A model generated the notes under the pieces. It was not told the origin of the DNA, did not search any database, and was given only the letters and a program-made list of their open reading frames with translations. A program made the translations under genes and the position numbers. Of a stretch of 48,288 nucleotides of DNA, positions 28,137 through 37,265 are shown piece by piece. The DNA is taken from NCBI RefSeq assembly GCF_014884965.1, contig NZ_JABTBO010000018.1, positions 1 through 48,288 on the forward strand, given 5' to 3'. Position 1 is the first letter of the stretch. Each line of letters begins with the position of its first letter. Source of the DNA: Spirabiliibacterium mucosae. GTDB taxonomy: Bacteria > Pseudomonadota > Gammaproteobacteria > Enterobacterales > Pasteurellaceae.

Positions 28137-28910
28137 TTAATGCAAATGGCTGTGGCGTTTAGGGACTTGGCATTCCCAGCCGAGGTAGTCGCCTTCAAAT
28201 TGGTTGGCGGCGGTGTCGAAGGCTTTGACAAAGTCAAAGATGCTGTCGTCACTGAGCACCAGCTCGTGTTGCAGCTCGACGATGAAAAAGGCACTTTCGC
28301 CGTCTTGCACCGGCTCTTGGGTGTAGCGGATTTCAATCGCGCCAAACTCGCGCATGCCGTGGTCAACAAAGGCTTGCATTTTATCGGCCTCGTCGAAGCG
28401 GAATTTGTGGGTGATGAGGTGCGCTTCGGCCAAATTAATGCCATCTTGGCTGAGGCTGTCGAGGGTGAGGGCGGTGGCGTTGAACTTCATCTCCAGCGCG
28501 CTGGGCAGCAAAAAGTCGTAATAAATATCGCACTCAGGGTCGTGCTGGACGATCAGATCTTGATAATCCAGCGTGCTGAAGATCGATTTAAACAGCGCCA
28601 CATCGCGGGTGTAGAAATAGGCCGTGACGGTGTTGCCCATCACGATAAAGCCCACCAGTGAGGTGTGGCTCATGCCGATTAATGGCACCAAAATTTGCGC
28701 CAGCTTTTGCAAATGCGCCTCGCACTTGGCCTCGCGGTCAAGCGGCGAGGTGTCGTCGGCGCTGTCTTCAAACGGCATGGAAAACGACATCGCATAGGGG
28801 AGGTTGAGCTGGTCTAAAATCATCACCAGCGCGGCATTGAACATCACCACCGATTCATGATCGTTGATCAACGTGCGGTAGGTCTCCCACTGATAGTGTT
28901 GTGCTTCCAT
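28137..28910 (-). CDS. DUF695 domain protein with RraB-like C-terminus
   Basis: 257 residues, two parts. Residues 1 to about 145 resemble the DUF695 family (FNAALVMILDQLNLPYAMSFSMPFED; DYQDLIVQHDPECDIYYDF). Residues about 155-257 resemble RraB, the ribonuclease E inhibitor (KFRFDEADKMQAFVDHGMREFG; FDTAANQFEGDYLGWECQVP). It is an acidic, probably cytoplasmic protein. Linkage of these two domains suggests a role in RNA turnover, but this is inference. It lies 9 bases from xthA on the same strand and may share its transcript. Confidence 0.7.
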   Translation of the reverse strand: MEAQHYQWETYRTLINDHESVVMFNAALVMILDQLNLPYAMSFSMPFEDSADDTSPLDREAKCEAHLQKLAQILVPLIGMSHTSLVGFIVMGNTVTAYFYTRDVALFKSIFSTLDYQDLIVQHDPECDIYYDFLLPSALEMKFNATALTLDSLSQDGINLAEAHLITHKFRFDEADKMQAFVDHGMREFGAIEIRYTQEPVQDGESAFFIVELQHELVLSDDSIFDFVKAFDTAANQFEGDYLGWECQVPKRHSHLH

Positions 28911-28919
28911 GGCGCTCCC

Positions 28920-29723
28920 TTAGGCAAATTCAGCAAAAATAGGCGCGTGGTCGGACGGTTTTTCCATCGCGCGGATGTCAAGGTCAATGCCAGTGGCGAT
29001 GCATTTTTCGGCCAAGTCACGGCTGGCAAGAATCAAATCAATGCGCAAGCCGCGGTTGTCGTCAAAGCCTTTGGAGCGGTAGTCAAACCACGAGAATTTA
29101 TCATTCACCTCAGGGTGCTGGGCGCGGAAGGTGTCAACCAGCCCCAACTCGAGCAGCTCGCCCAGCCATTGGCGCTCTTCTGGCAAAAAGGAGCATTTGC
29201 CAGTGCGCAGCCAGCGCTTGCGGTTGTCTTCACCAATGCCGATGTCCAGATCCGTTGGGCTGATGTTCATATCGCCCATGATCACCAAATGCTGGCCTTG
29301 CGGGTGAACGTTGGCAACATAATGGTTAAGATCGGCATAAAACTTAGCCTTGGCGGGGAATTTGGTTTCATGGGCGCGGTTTTCCCCTTGCGGGAAGTAG
29401 CCGTTAATCACCGTCACCACGCCATCGGGGGTGTCGATGTCGGCCATGATAATCCGCCGCTGGGCGCTCTCGTCATCTGTCGGGAAGCCCTTGCGCACGG
29501 CGAGAGGCGGCTGCTTGCACAGCAAGGCCACGCCGTAGTGGCCCTTTTGCCCATGGTGGAAGACATGATAGCCCAAGTGTTCCACCAAATGGTGCGGGAA
29601 GTCTTCATCAGCGACTTTGATTTCTTGCAGGCCAATCACATCGGGCGCGTGTTTGGCGATAATGGCCTCAAGTTGCGCAGGGCGAGCGCGCAAGCCATTA
29701 ATATTAAAAGAGATATATTTCAT
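28920..29723 (-). CDS. xthA: Exodeoxyribonuclease III
   Basis: 267 residues, one short of E. coli. It repairs abasic sites and removes 3' blocking groups. ATG at 29723 ([14 protein letters not shown]) follows AAAGGA; the upstream extension is not used. Catalytic residues include E34 (GLQEIKV), the [13 protein letters not shown] segment (Asp and Asn) and the C-terminal histidine in PSDHAPI. Confidence 0.96.
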   Translation of the reverse strand: MKYISFNINGLRARPAQLEAIIAKHAPDVIGLQEIKVADEDFPHHLVEHLGYHVFHHGQKGHYGVALLCKQPPLAVRKGFPTDDESAQRRIIMADIDTPDGVVTVINGYFPQGENRAHETKFPAKAKFYADLNHYVANVHPQGQHLVIMGDMNISPTDLDIGIGEDNRKRWLRTGKCSFLPEERQWLGELLELGLVDTFRAQHPEVNDKFSWFDYRSKGFDDNRGLRIDLILASRDLAEKCIATGIDLDIRAMEKPSDHAPIFAEFA

Positions 29724-29881
29724 CTGTGATTCCTTTGAATAATGCAGACGTATTCTACCAAAATTGTGGCGTTGTGTCTGTGTTTTGCGCGTTGATTGCA
29801 TAATCTCTGTAAATTGTGTTTTCGAAGTTGGTTAAATTTTGTTAAAATAGGCCGATTTTACTCAAACCCAAGGACCAAATA

Positions 29882-31815
29882 ATGTTTACCAAAACAAAAC
29901 TCGCCAAAGCGTTGTGCTTGTCTGTCGGCACCTTTGCGATGGCAAGCGTGGCCTTTGCCCAAGAGGCTGGCACCACAGGCCAACGCGTTGTTGACAAAAC
30001 AGCAGAAACGTTGCAAGCCGTGCAGTCGGTGATCAACACCCAATCCGATGGCAGTGTTGAAAGTCAAAGTGCGGTGCAAGGTGGCTCGCTGACCCCTGTC
30101 GAGGTGGCGCCACAGCCAGAGGGCGCAACCCAAACCCCAGCCAATGAGCAACTCGAGCCACACGAAAGTGCGGTGCCAGCGGTGACAGAAAAACTGCTGC
30201 AAGATGCCAAAGGCCCAGTTGATACCCAATCCGACGGCGTGCAAGCCACCGAGGGAGAGTCGCAATCCAACGTGGTGCTCAGTGATGAAGAAAAAGCGCA
30301 ACAAGCGCAGCTGCTGGCTGAAAACAAAGCCAAATTGCAGCAACTGCTTGGCGGCCACAGCGTGGTGTATGGCGACCAATTAGCCAAACTCTACGGTGAG
30401 CACAACTTCCAACCACTGTGGGGCAACAAGCAAGCCACTCAAAGTTTGATGCGCCAATTGGTGCCGTGGGTGCTCAGTGGTGTGTCTAACCAAGCATCGC
30501 AACAACTCGGCGCCATCAGCCGCGTGAGTGACAACATGCAGCGCGACATTTTGCTCAGCGATGCCTTTTTGAATTACCTGTACTACGCGCAAAACGTGCG
30601 CAGCGCACAACGCCGCTGGCTTTATGGCAACAGTGGCTACAAAGCCGCAGCACCAAATGCGTCAAGCATCAGCGCGTGGAGCCGTGCTATCACTGATGGC
30701 AACACTAAAGGCTATGTGCAAGCCCTTGAGCCAAGCAATAAAAATACAAAGCGACCGTCAACCGCATTTTGTCTTCACTGCCGGCCGGTGGCATCGCCAA
30801 TGTGGCCAGCGTGAGCCAAACCTTGAAACCAGGCGATCGCTCAGTTGAAGTGAATGACTTGGCCACCATTTTGAAAAATAAAGGCTTCTACACTGGTTCT
30901 ACCAACGAGGAAGTTTACAGCGGTGCGTTAGTCGATGCGGTGAAAGCCTTCCAAGCCCGCAGCGGCTTGAGTGCAGACGGCGTGGTGGGTGCCAACACCC
31001 GCGCGCGGCTCAATCCTGTGAGCGTGTCAGCTGGCAGCAACTTGTACAAATTGGCGATCAACGCCCAACGTTTGCGCGTGCTGCCAAATGAAGTGAACGG
31101 CATTTTTGTCAACATTCCAACCTATCAGCTCAACTATTACCGCAACGGCCAATTGGTGCTTAACTCCAAGGTGATCGTCGGTAAAAAAGCGCGCCCAACC
31201 CCTGTGTTGACCAGCCGCTTGAGCAACGTGGTGGTTAACCCGCCATGGAATGCGCCAACCCGCTTGATCAACGAAGATTTGATCCCGAAAGTGCGCCGTG
31301 ACCCGAGTTATATCTACCGCAACGGCTACACCATTGTTGACGGCAAGGGCCGCACCATTGACCCTTACACCATCGACTGGGAAAATATGACCGCGAAAAA
31401 ATTCCCGTACCGCTTGCGTCAAGCACCGGGTGGCGACAGCGCGCTGGGCAGCTTTAAATTTAATATGCCAAGCTCGGATGCGATCTACCTGCACGACACC
31501 CCATCGCGCGGCTTGTTCTCGCGCTCAGACCGCGCTTTGAGCTCAGGCTGTGTGCGCGTGCATAAAGCCGATGAATTGGCAACGTTATTGCTTAATGAAA
31601 ACGGCTGGACCACTGCGCGCAAACAGCAAGTGCTGGCGAGCAAAAAAACTACCTCAACTAACTTGAGCAAACGTGATGATGTTTACTTGTATTACGTCAC
31701 CATGTGGGTGGGCAGTGATGGCCAAATTCACACCGCGCCAGATATTTATAATCACGACAGAAAATTGGGCAAAACCAATATTAATTGGGCCAATATCAAG
31801 AAAAACTTGATTTAA
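29882..31815 (+). CDS. ldtD: L,D-transpeptidase YcbB/LdtD type (frame-shifted as sequenced)
   Basis: About 644 residues once one A is added to the A5 run at 30740-30744, which joins SNK to YKATVNRILSSLPAGGIANVA. It has a signal peptide (1-26, ending AFA), then an acidic low-complexity stretch (about 30-135). The YcbB scaffold follows, with a peptidoglycan-binding domain (LKNKGFYTGS; KAFQARSGLSADGVVGANTRARL) and the YkuD catalytic domain. Its active-site cysteine is in LSSGCVRVHK (codon 31549-31551). It makes 3-3 peptidoglycan cross-links in the periplasm. The order ldtD-mepK-gloC is the same as ycbB-ycbK-ycbL in E. coli. Confidence 0.9.
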
Positions 31816-31840
31816 ACGTGATTTAAATCGCAAAAATTAA

Positions 31841-31866
31841 AAAGCTATTGAAAAATAGCTTTTTTT
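31841..31866 (+). terminator. Terminator of ldtD
   Basis: 9-bp stem AAAGCTATT / AATAGCTTT (31841-31849 and 31854-31862) around GAAA, followed by T to 31866. Confidence 0.85.
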
Positions 31867-31952
31867 ATGTTTTTCTAGTCAGAATTTTGAGGATGATTAA
31901 AACTAATTCTTATTTTTATTGTCTTATTTTCACCGCAACTACTTTTTAATAC

Positions 31953-32513
31953 ATGATGACAGAAACAAATCAACAACGTCGTAGATGGCTCGCATTAGGT
32001 GGCATTGTGCTTGGCAGTGCGCTAATGCCGACGGAACTGTTAGCTGCCGTCTCCACGCCAAAGCCGCGCATTTTAAGCTTTCGCAACATCAACAACGGCG
32101 AGCGTTTAACCTCGCAATTGGTCAACGGCAAAATCACCAGTGCCGCGGCATTGCAACAACTCAACTATTTCATGCGTGACCGCCGCTCTCAGCAAGTCAC
32201 CCGCATGGACCCGAATTTATTCAGCAAGTTTTATCAAATCCAAAGCCAATTGGGGCTGCGCAACACCGAAATTCAAATCGTTTGTGGCTACCGCGCGCCA
32301 GCAACTAATGCCGCGATGCGCCGTCGCAGCCGTGGCGTGGCGAAAAACAGCTATCACACCCGCGGGCAGGCGATTGATTTCCGCATTGATGCCGTCTCCC
32401 TCTCGCAGGTGAGAAAGGCAGCGCAAGCGCTCAACAACGGCGGAGTGGGCTATTACCCACGCAGCAATTTTGTCCACATCGACACCGGCCCGGTGCGCAC
32501 TTGGCGAGGCTGA
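31953..32513 (+). CDS. mepK: Murein DD-endopeptidase MepK (YcbK, DUF882)
   Basis: 186 residues, aligned end to end with E. coli YcbK. The N-terminus has an RRRWLALGG motif before a hydrophobic stretch, a likely Tat signal. The zinc peptidase domain has ICGYR-like VCGYRAPATNAA, SRGVAKNSYHTRGQAIDFRI (zinc His/Asp) and GGVGYYPRSNFVHIDTGPVRTW. It cuts cross-links, including 3-3 links, in peptidoglycan, which fits its place next to ldtD. Two ATG codons in a row (31953, 31956) could serve as start. gloC begins one base after the stop. Confidence 0.92.
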   Translation: MMTETNQQRRRWLALGGIVLGSALMPTELLAAVSTPKPRILSFRNINNGERLTSQLVNGKITSAAALQQLNYFMRDRRSQQVTRMDPNLFSKFYQIQSQLGLRNTEIQIVCGYRAPATNAAMRRRSRGVAKNSYHTRGQAIDFRIDAVSLSQVRKAAQALNNGGVGYYPRSNFVHIDTGPVRTWRG

Positions 32514-32514
32514 T

Positions 32515-33141
32515 ATGCACGTTGAAATTTTGCCCGTGACGGCGTTTTCACAAAATTGCACCGTGATTTGGGACGATGACAAAAACGCCGTGATCATCGA
32601 CCCAGGTGGTGAGGCGCCACGGCTGATCAAATTTATTGAAGAACAAGGCTTGAAACTCAATAAAATTCTGCTGACCCACGGCCACCTTGACCATGTGGGC
32701 GCGGCCAAAAAATTGCAAGATCATTTCAACGTTGAGATGATTGGCCCGCACGTTGAAGACCAATTTTTATTTGACTCACTGCCTGAGCAATCAGCGCGTT
32801 TCGGCCTGCCTGAAATCGCCCCGTTTTTGCCCGACCGCTGGCTCAACGAGGGCGAGCAAGTCACCTTGGGTGAACTCATCTTTGATGTGCTGCACCTGCC
32901 TGGGCACACGCCAGGGCACATTGGCTTTATCGAAAAAAGTAAAAACGTCGGCTTCACAGGCGACGTGCTATTCCACGGCAGTGTAGGGCGCACTGACTTC
33001 CCGCGCAGCAGCCATGCCGATTTGATCAACGCGATCAAAACCAAATTATTTGCCTTTGATGATGATATGATCATCATTCCAGGCCACGGGCCGGCCACCA
33101 ACATTGGCCGCGAGCGCAAGCTCAACCCGTTTGTGCAATAA
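32515..33141 (+). CDS. gloC: Hydroxyacylglutathione hydrolase GloC (type II glyoxalase, YcbL)
   Basis: 208 residues. Metallo-beta-lactamase fold with THGHLDHVG (metal ligands H55, H57, D59, H60), LPGHTPGHIGF, GDVLFHGSVGRTDFP and PGHGPATNIGRE. It hydrolyses S-D-lactoylglutathione in methylglyoxal detoxification. The start at 32515 follows mepK by one base; longer in-frame extension into mepK is rejected. Confidence 0.93.
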   Translation: MHVEILPVTAFSQNCTVIWDDDKNAVIIDPGGEAPRLIKFIEEQGLKLNKILLTHGHLDHVGAAKKLQDHFNVEMIGPHVEDQFLFDSLPEQSARFGLPEIAPFLPDRWLNEGEQVTLGELIFDVLHLPGHTPGHIGFIEKSKNVGFTGDVLFHGSVGRTDFPRSSHADLINAIKTKLFAFDDDMIIIPGHGPATNIGRERKLNPFVQ

Positions 33142-33168
33142 AAAGTGCGGTTGGTGACCGCACTTTTT
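33141..33168 (+). terminator. Terminator of gloC (inverted uptake signals)
   Basis: 11-bp stem AAAAGTGCGGT / ACCGCACTTTT (33141-33151 and 33157-33167) with a 5-base loop and T-run. It begins inside the gloC stop codon. A further single uptake signal lies near 33190, before the convergent lpxL end. Confidence 0.8.
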
Positions 33169-33210
33169 GTTTTTCACTGCACGTTTCAAACCGCACTTTG
33201 GGTTTTTGAC

Positions 33211-34152
33211 CTAATCATCGTAATACGACGCCATGCCGTCTTCAGGGCGGGTTTTAAAGCGGCGGTGCAGCCACATGTATTGCGTCACGTCTTTTTCAAT
33301 CTCGCGCTCGACCACTTTGTTCATCTGTGCGGCGACCTCTTCTTTGCTTTCACCGTGGTTGAAAATCACCGGTTGTGAGATCGACACATGGTAGCCAGAG
33401 CCGTCGGCATTGCGCAGTGGCGCAAAAGGCACCACGGCGACGTTGTCGTTGGCTTTGATCAAATAATAGCTGCCCGTGGTGGTGGCGGCGTCTTGCACGC
33501 CGAAAAACGGCACAAACACCGCATTTTTGCGCCCGTAGTCGTGATCGGGCGCGTACCACACGGTGTCGTTGTTTTTCAGCGCTTTTAAAATGCCGCGCAA
33601 GTCTTTGCGATCCAGCAGCATTTTGTTTGAGCGAATCCGCCCGCGGTATTGAATCCAGTCAAACACTTTGTTGTCGTTGGGGCGATACACACCCACACCA
33701 GGGTGCACCAGCCCGATGATGCGCGCGCCCAGCTCAAGAGTCAAAAAATGCACGCCGACAAAAATAATCCCGCCTTGGCTGTGGGCTTTAAGGTGCTCCA
33801 GCCCTGAGATGGTCGACCACTTTTTGATCCGCCAATCGGGCCAAAACCAGGCCATGCCTGTTTCAATGATCGCCATGCCCACCGCGCGCAGGTTTTGCGC
33901 CAAGATGGCTTCACGCTCTTGCGCGGATTTGTGCGGAAAGGCTAATTCCAGGTTACGACGGGCAATGCGCGCGCGGCGTTTGCCAATGTTCAGATGCATG
34001 AACAGCCAGCTTAAGCCGTGGCCGAGTTTGAGCAGCACAGGGTAGGGCAGCCACAAAATCAGGCGAAACAGCCCCACGCCGAGCCACAAAAGCCAATAGC
34101 GCGGGTGAAGAAACTCAAGTTTAAACGGGGGCAAGCTGTGTTTGTCGCTCAT
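33211..34152 (-). CDS. lpxL: Lipid A late acyltransferase (lauroyl/myristoyl)
   Basis: 313 residues. It adds a secondary acyl chain to the Kdo-lipid A precursor at the inner membrane. It has an N-terminal membrane anchor (about 18-40), the catalytic H-x4-E motif H135/E140 in [12 protein letters not shown], and a later [16 protein letters not shown] motif. It corresponds to htrB of Haemophilus influenzae, which there is also next to rfaE (hldE). The order and divergence match here. Confidence 0.93.
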   Translation of the reverse strand: MSDKHSLPPFKLEFLHPRYWLLWLGVGLFRLILWLPYPVLLKLGHGLSWLFMHLNIGKRRARIARRNLELAFPHKSAQEREAILAQNLRAVGMAIIETGMAWFWPDWRIKKWSTISGLEHLKAHSQGGIIFVGVHFLTLELGARIIGLVHPGVGVYRPNDNKVFDWIQYRGRIRSNKMLLDRKDLRGILKALKNNDTVWYAPDHDYGRKNAVFVPFFGVQDAATTTGSYYLIKANDNVAVVPFAPLRNADGSGYHVSISQPVIFNHGESKEEVAAQMNKVVEREIEKDVTQYMWLHRRFKTRPEDGMASYYDD

Positions 34153-34293
34153 GGGGTATCCTTGTGTGAAAACGTTATTTTACCGAAGATGGCCCAAAAG
34201 ATAAACCAGCGCAGGCAAATTGCGCGCGAGCGCGTGATTTTTCTGTCAGTGGTGGGGAAATATGCTAAAATCAGCAAAAAATTTGGAGCATGT

Positions 34294-35721
34294 ATGACGC
34301 AATATATCACACAGTTTAATCGCGCCAGTGTGCTGGTGCTCGGCGACGTGATGCTGGACCGCTACTGGTTTGGCGCCACTCAACGCATCTCACCTGAGGC
34401 GCCGGTGCCGGTGGTGCAGGTCAACCACAACGAGGCGCGCGCCGGTGGGGCGGCCAATGTGGCGATGAACGTGGCAGGGCTGAACGTGGCGGTCAAACTT
34501 TTAGGCCTGGTGGGCAATGACGACAGCGCCCACGCGCTGCGCGAGATGCTCAGTGCCGCGCGCATTGAGTGCGATTTCGCCACCCTTGATGACCACCCAA
34601 CCATCACCAAATTGCGCATTCTCTCCCGCCATCAGCAGTTGTTACGGCTCGATTTTGAAAATGCCTTCAACCAAACGCAAAGTGCGGTTTTGCTTGAAAA
34701 GCTCGAGGCTGGGGCACCGCACTCTGGTGCGCTGGTGCTCTCGGATTACGGCAAAGGCACCTTGCACTGCGTGCAGGAGATGATCGCCATTGCCAATGCG
34801 CACAACCTGCCTGTATTGATTGACCCAAAAGGCACTGATTTTGCCCGCTACCAAAACGCCACCTTGCTCACCCCGAATTTGAGCGAGTTTGAGGCCGTGG
34901 TGGGTGCGTGCGCCGACGACGATGAACTGTGCGCCAAAGGGTTTGAATTAATTCAACAACTCAATTTGAAAGCGCTGCTCATCACCCGCTCTGAAAAGGG
35001 CATGACACTGTTGCAGCTCAACCAACCACCACTGCATTTGCCAACGCAAGCCAAAGAAGTGTTTGATGTCACCGGCGCGGGGGACACCGTGATCAGCGTG
35101 CTGGCCACGGCACTGGCCGATGGCCGCACGCTTGAAGAGGGCTGTTATCTCGCTAATGTGGCCGCCGGCGTGGTGGTGGGCAAAGTTGGCACCTCGACCA
35201 TCAGCCCCGTGGAGCTTGAAAATGCGGTGCATCAACGCACTGATGAAGGCTTTGGCGTGGTGGATAAAGTGCGGTTGCAGCAATTGGTGCGTGAGGCCAA
35301 AGCGCGCGGTGAAAAAATTGTGATGACCAACGGCTGCTTTGACATCCTCCACCCAGGCCATGTGTCGTACCTTGACAACGCCCGCAAGCTCGGCGACCGC
35401 CTGATTGTAGCGGTCAACTCCGATGAGTCAGTCCGCCGGCTGAAAGGCGAAACACGGCCTATCAATAATCTTAACGCGCGCATGGCGGTGCTCGCAGGGC
35501 TTTCTTCTGTGGACTGGGTAGTGCCTTTTGAGCAAGACACTCCTAGAGAGCTGATTGCTGAGATTTTGCCAGATTTGCTGGTCAAAGGCGGCGATTACAA
35601 GCCTGAAGACATTGCCGGCAGCCAAGAGGTGTGGGCCAACGGGGGCGATGTGCAAGTGCTCAATTTTGAAAACGGCTATTCAACCTCCAGCGTGGTGGAA
35701 AAAATTAAATTACAAGGTTAG
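34294..35721 (+). CDS. hldE: Bifunctional heptose 7-phosphate kinase / heptose 1-phosphate adenylyltransferase
   Basis: 475 residues. The N-terminal ribokinase domain (1 to about 315; [25 protein letters not shown]) phosphorylates heptose 7-phosphate. The C-terminal nucleotidyltransferase domain (about 345-475; [16 protein letters not shown]) makes ADP-heptose precursor for LPS core. ATG at 34294 follows GGAG with the pattern GGAGCATGTATG; a longer frame back to 34018 runs antisense through lpxL and is rejected. ldhA follows 14 bases later. Confidence 0.95.
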   Translation: MTQYITQFNRASVLVLGDVMLDRYWFGATQRISPEAPVPVVQVNHNEARAGGAANVAMNVAGLNVAVKLLGLVGNDDSAHALREMLSAARIECDFATLDDHPTITKLRILSRHQQLLRLDFENAFNQTQSAVLLEKLEAGAPHSGALVLSDYGKGTLHCVQEMIAIANAHNLPVLIDPKGTDFARYQNATLLTPNLSEFEAVVGACADDDELCAKGFELIQQLNLKALLITRSEKGMTLLQLNQPPLHLPTQAKEVFDVTGAGDTVISVLATALADGRTLEEGCYLANVAAGVVVGKVGTSTISPVELENAVHQRTDEGFGVVDKVRLQQLVREAKARGEKIVMTNGCFDILHPGHVSYLDNARKLGDRLIVAVNSDESVRRLKGETRPINNLNARMAVLAGLSSVDWVVPFEQDTPRELIAEILPDLLVKGGDYKPEDIAGSQEVWANGGDVQVLNFENGYSTSSVVEKIKLQG

Positions 35722-35735
35722 GAGTAACAAACAAA

Positions 35736-36728
35736 ATGAAAGTTGCGGTTTATAGCACCAAAAAATACGATAAAAATTATCTTGAACTGGTGAACGTGAA
35801 ATACGGCTTTGAGCTGGAGTTTTATGACTTTATGCTCACCGAGCGCACCGCCAAAATGGCCGAAGGCGCCGATGCGGTGTGTATTTTTGTCAACGACGTG
35901 GCCGACCGCCGCGTGCTTGAGCGGCTCAAAGCGCTTGGCGTGGGCATTGTGGCGCTGCGCTGTGCGGGCTTTAACAATGTGGATATTGAAGCGGCTGCGG
36001 AGCTGGGCATCAAAGTGGTGCGCGTGCCTGCCTACTCGCCTGAGGCGGTGGCCGAGCACACCGTGGGCTTGATGCTGACCCTCAACCGCCGCATTCACCG
36101 CGCCTACAACCGCACGCGCGATGCCAACTTCTCCCTCGAGGGCTTGATGGGCTTTAATATGCACGGGCGCACGGCGGGGGTTATCGGCAGCGGCAAAATC
36201 GGCGTGGCGGTGATGCGCATCCTCAAAGGCTTGGGCATGAATTTGCTCACCTACGACCCGTATGAAAACCCGTTGGCGCTGGAATTGGGCGCAAAATATG
36301 TCGATTTAGACACGCTTTATCACCAATCCCACGTCATCACGTTGCATTGCCCGGCCACACCGGAGAATTATCACATGCTCAACAAAGCGGCGTTTGACAA
36401 AATGCGTGACGGCGTGTTGATTGTCAACACCTCCCGCGGCTCGCTGATTAATACCAAAGATGCACTGCAAGCGCTGAAATCGCGCAAAGTGCGTGGGCTT
36501 GGGATTGATGTGTATGAAAACGAGCAAGGGCTCTTTTTTGAAGACAAATCTAACGATGTGATTCAAGACGACACCTTCTCGTTGCTGGCCGCCTCGCACA
36601 ATGTGTTGATGACAGGCCACCAAGCGTTTTTGACCGAAGATGCCATCACCAACATCGCTGAGGTGACGCTGCGCAACATCGCGGATATTGTGCTGAATAT
36701 CCCATGCCAAAACGAGGTGAAACCCTAA
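35736..36728 (+). CDS. ldhA: D-lactate dehydrogenase (NAD-dependent, fermentative)
   Basis: 330 residues, D-isomer-specific 2-hydroxyacid dehydrogenase. The Rossmann motif is GVIGSGKIGVAVMRIL (about 149-164). The catalytic residues are R in NTSRGSLINT, E in GIDVYENEQGLFFED and H in MTGHQAFLT. It reduces pyruvate to D-lactate under fermentation. TAGGAG precedes it; the short gap after hldE suggests read-through. Confidence 0.95.
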   Translation: MKVAVYSTKKYDKNYLELVNVKYGFELEFYDFMLTERTAKMAEGADAVCIFVNDVADRRVLERLKALGVGIVALRCAGFNNVDIEAAAELGIKVVRVPAYSPEAVAEHTVGLMLTLNRRIHRAYNRTRDANFSLEGLMGFNMHGRTAGVIGSGKIGVAVMRILKGLGMNLLTYDPYENPLALELGAKYVDLDTLYHQSHVITLHCPATPENYHMLNKAAFDKMRDGVLIVNTSRGSLINTKDALQALKSRKVRGLGIDVYENEQGLFFEDKSNDVIQDDTFSLLAASHNVLMTGHQAFLTEDAITNIAEVTLRNIADIVLNIPCQNEVKP

Positions 36729-36834
36729 AGGGGTTGCATAAAAGTGCGGTTTAGTCTTATTTCAATGCCAAGACTTGAAAAATCGCGCGTTAGCCCTTAT
36801 CCTTGAAACATCACTAACACAAAAGGATGGACAA

Positions 36835-37161
36835 ATGAGTGAAGTATTACATGTAACAGATGCTAGTTTTGAAAAAGACGTTTTGCAATCCGATATCCCA
36901 GTGGTGTTGGACTTTTGGGCGCCATGGTGTGGCCCGTGCAAAATGATTGCGCCAATTTTGGACGAAATTGCCGCAGAACTGGGTGGCAAAGTGAAAATCG
37001 CGAAAATCAATGTGGATGAAAACCAACTGGTTGCCGCCAAATTTGGCGTGCGCAGCATCCCAACCTTGGTGATTTTCAAAGAAGGCAAAGCGGTCAACAC
37101 CCAAGTGGGCGCGCTGCCGAAAACCCAATTGACCGCGTTGATTGAAAAATCCATCGCGTAA
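36835..37161 (+). CDS. trxA: Thioredoxin 1
   Basis: 108 residues. The active site WCGPC (C32, C35) and [13 protein letters not shown] with the cis-proline are conserved. It is the general protein disulfide reductant in the cytoplasm. ATG at 36835 (MSEVLHVTD) follows AAGGATGG; the upstream in-frame stretch has no ribosome site. It is a single-gene unit with a strong terminator. Confidence 0.96.
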   Translation: MSEVLHVTDASFEKDVLQSDIPVVLDFWAPWCGPCKMIAPILDEIAAELGGKVKIAKINVDENQLVAAKFGVRSIPTLVIFKEGKAVNTQVGALPKTQLTALIEKSIA

Positions 37162-37171
37162 TCTCAATTGT

Positions 37172-37200
37172 AAAAAAGCCTCTCGCAGAGAGGCTTTTTT
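37172..37200 (+). terminator. Terminator of trxA
   Basis: Stem AGCCTCTC / GAGAGGCT (37177-37184 and 37188-37195) around GCA, extended by A/T pairs to 37172 and 37200. It reads as terminator in both directions. Three uptake signals follow within 60 bases before the sppA end. Confidence 0.88.
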
Positions 37201-37265
37201 TATGCCTGAAAACCGCACTTTAGATCGCAACCGCACTTTACGTTTGAACCAAAGTGCGGTTGGTG

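Noticed and set aside
34018-34293. Upstream extension of hldE
   Set aside because: It runs antisense through lpxL; the ATG at 34294 has a good GGAG site and matches the family start.
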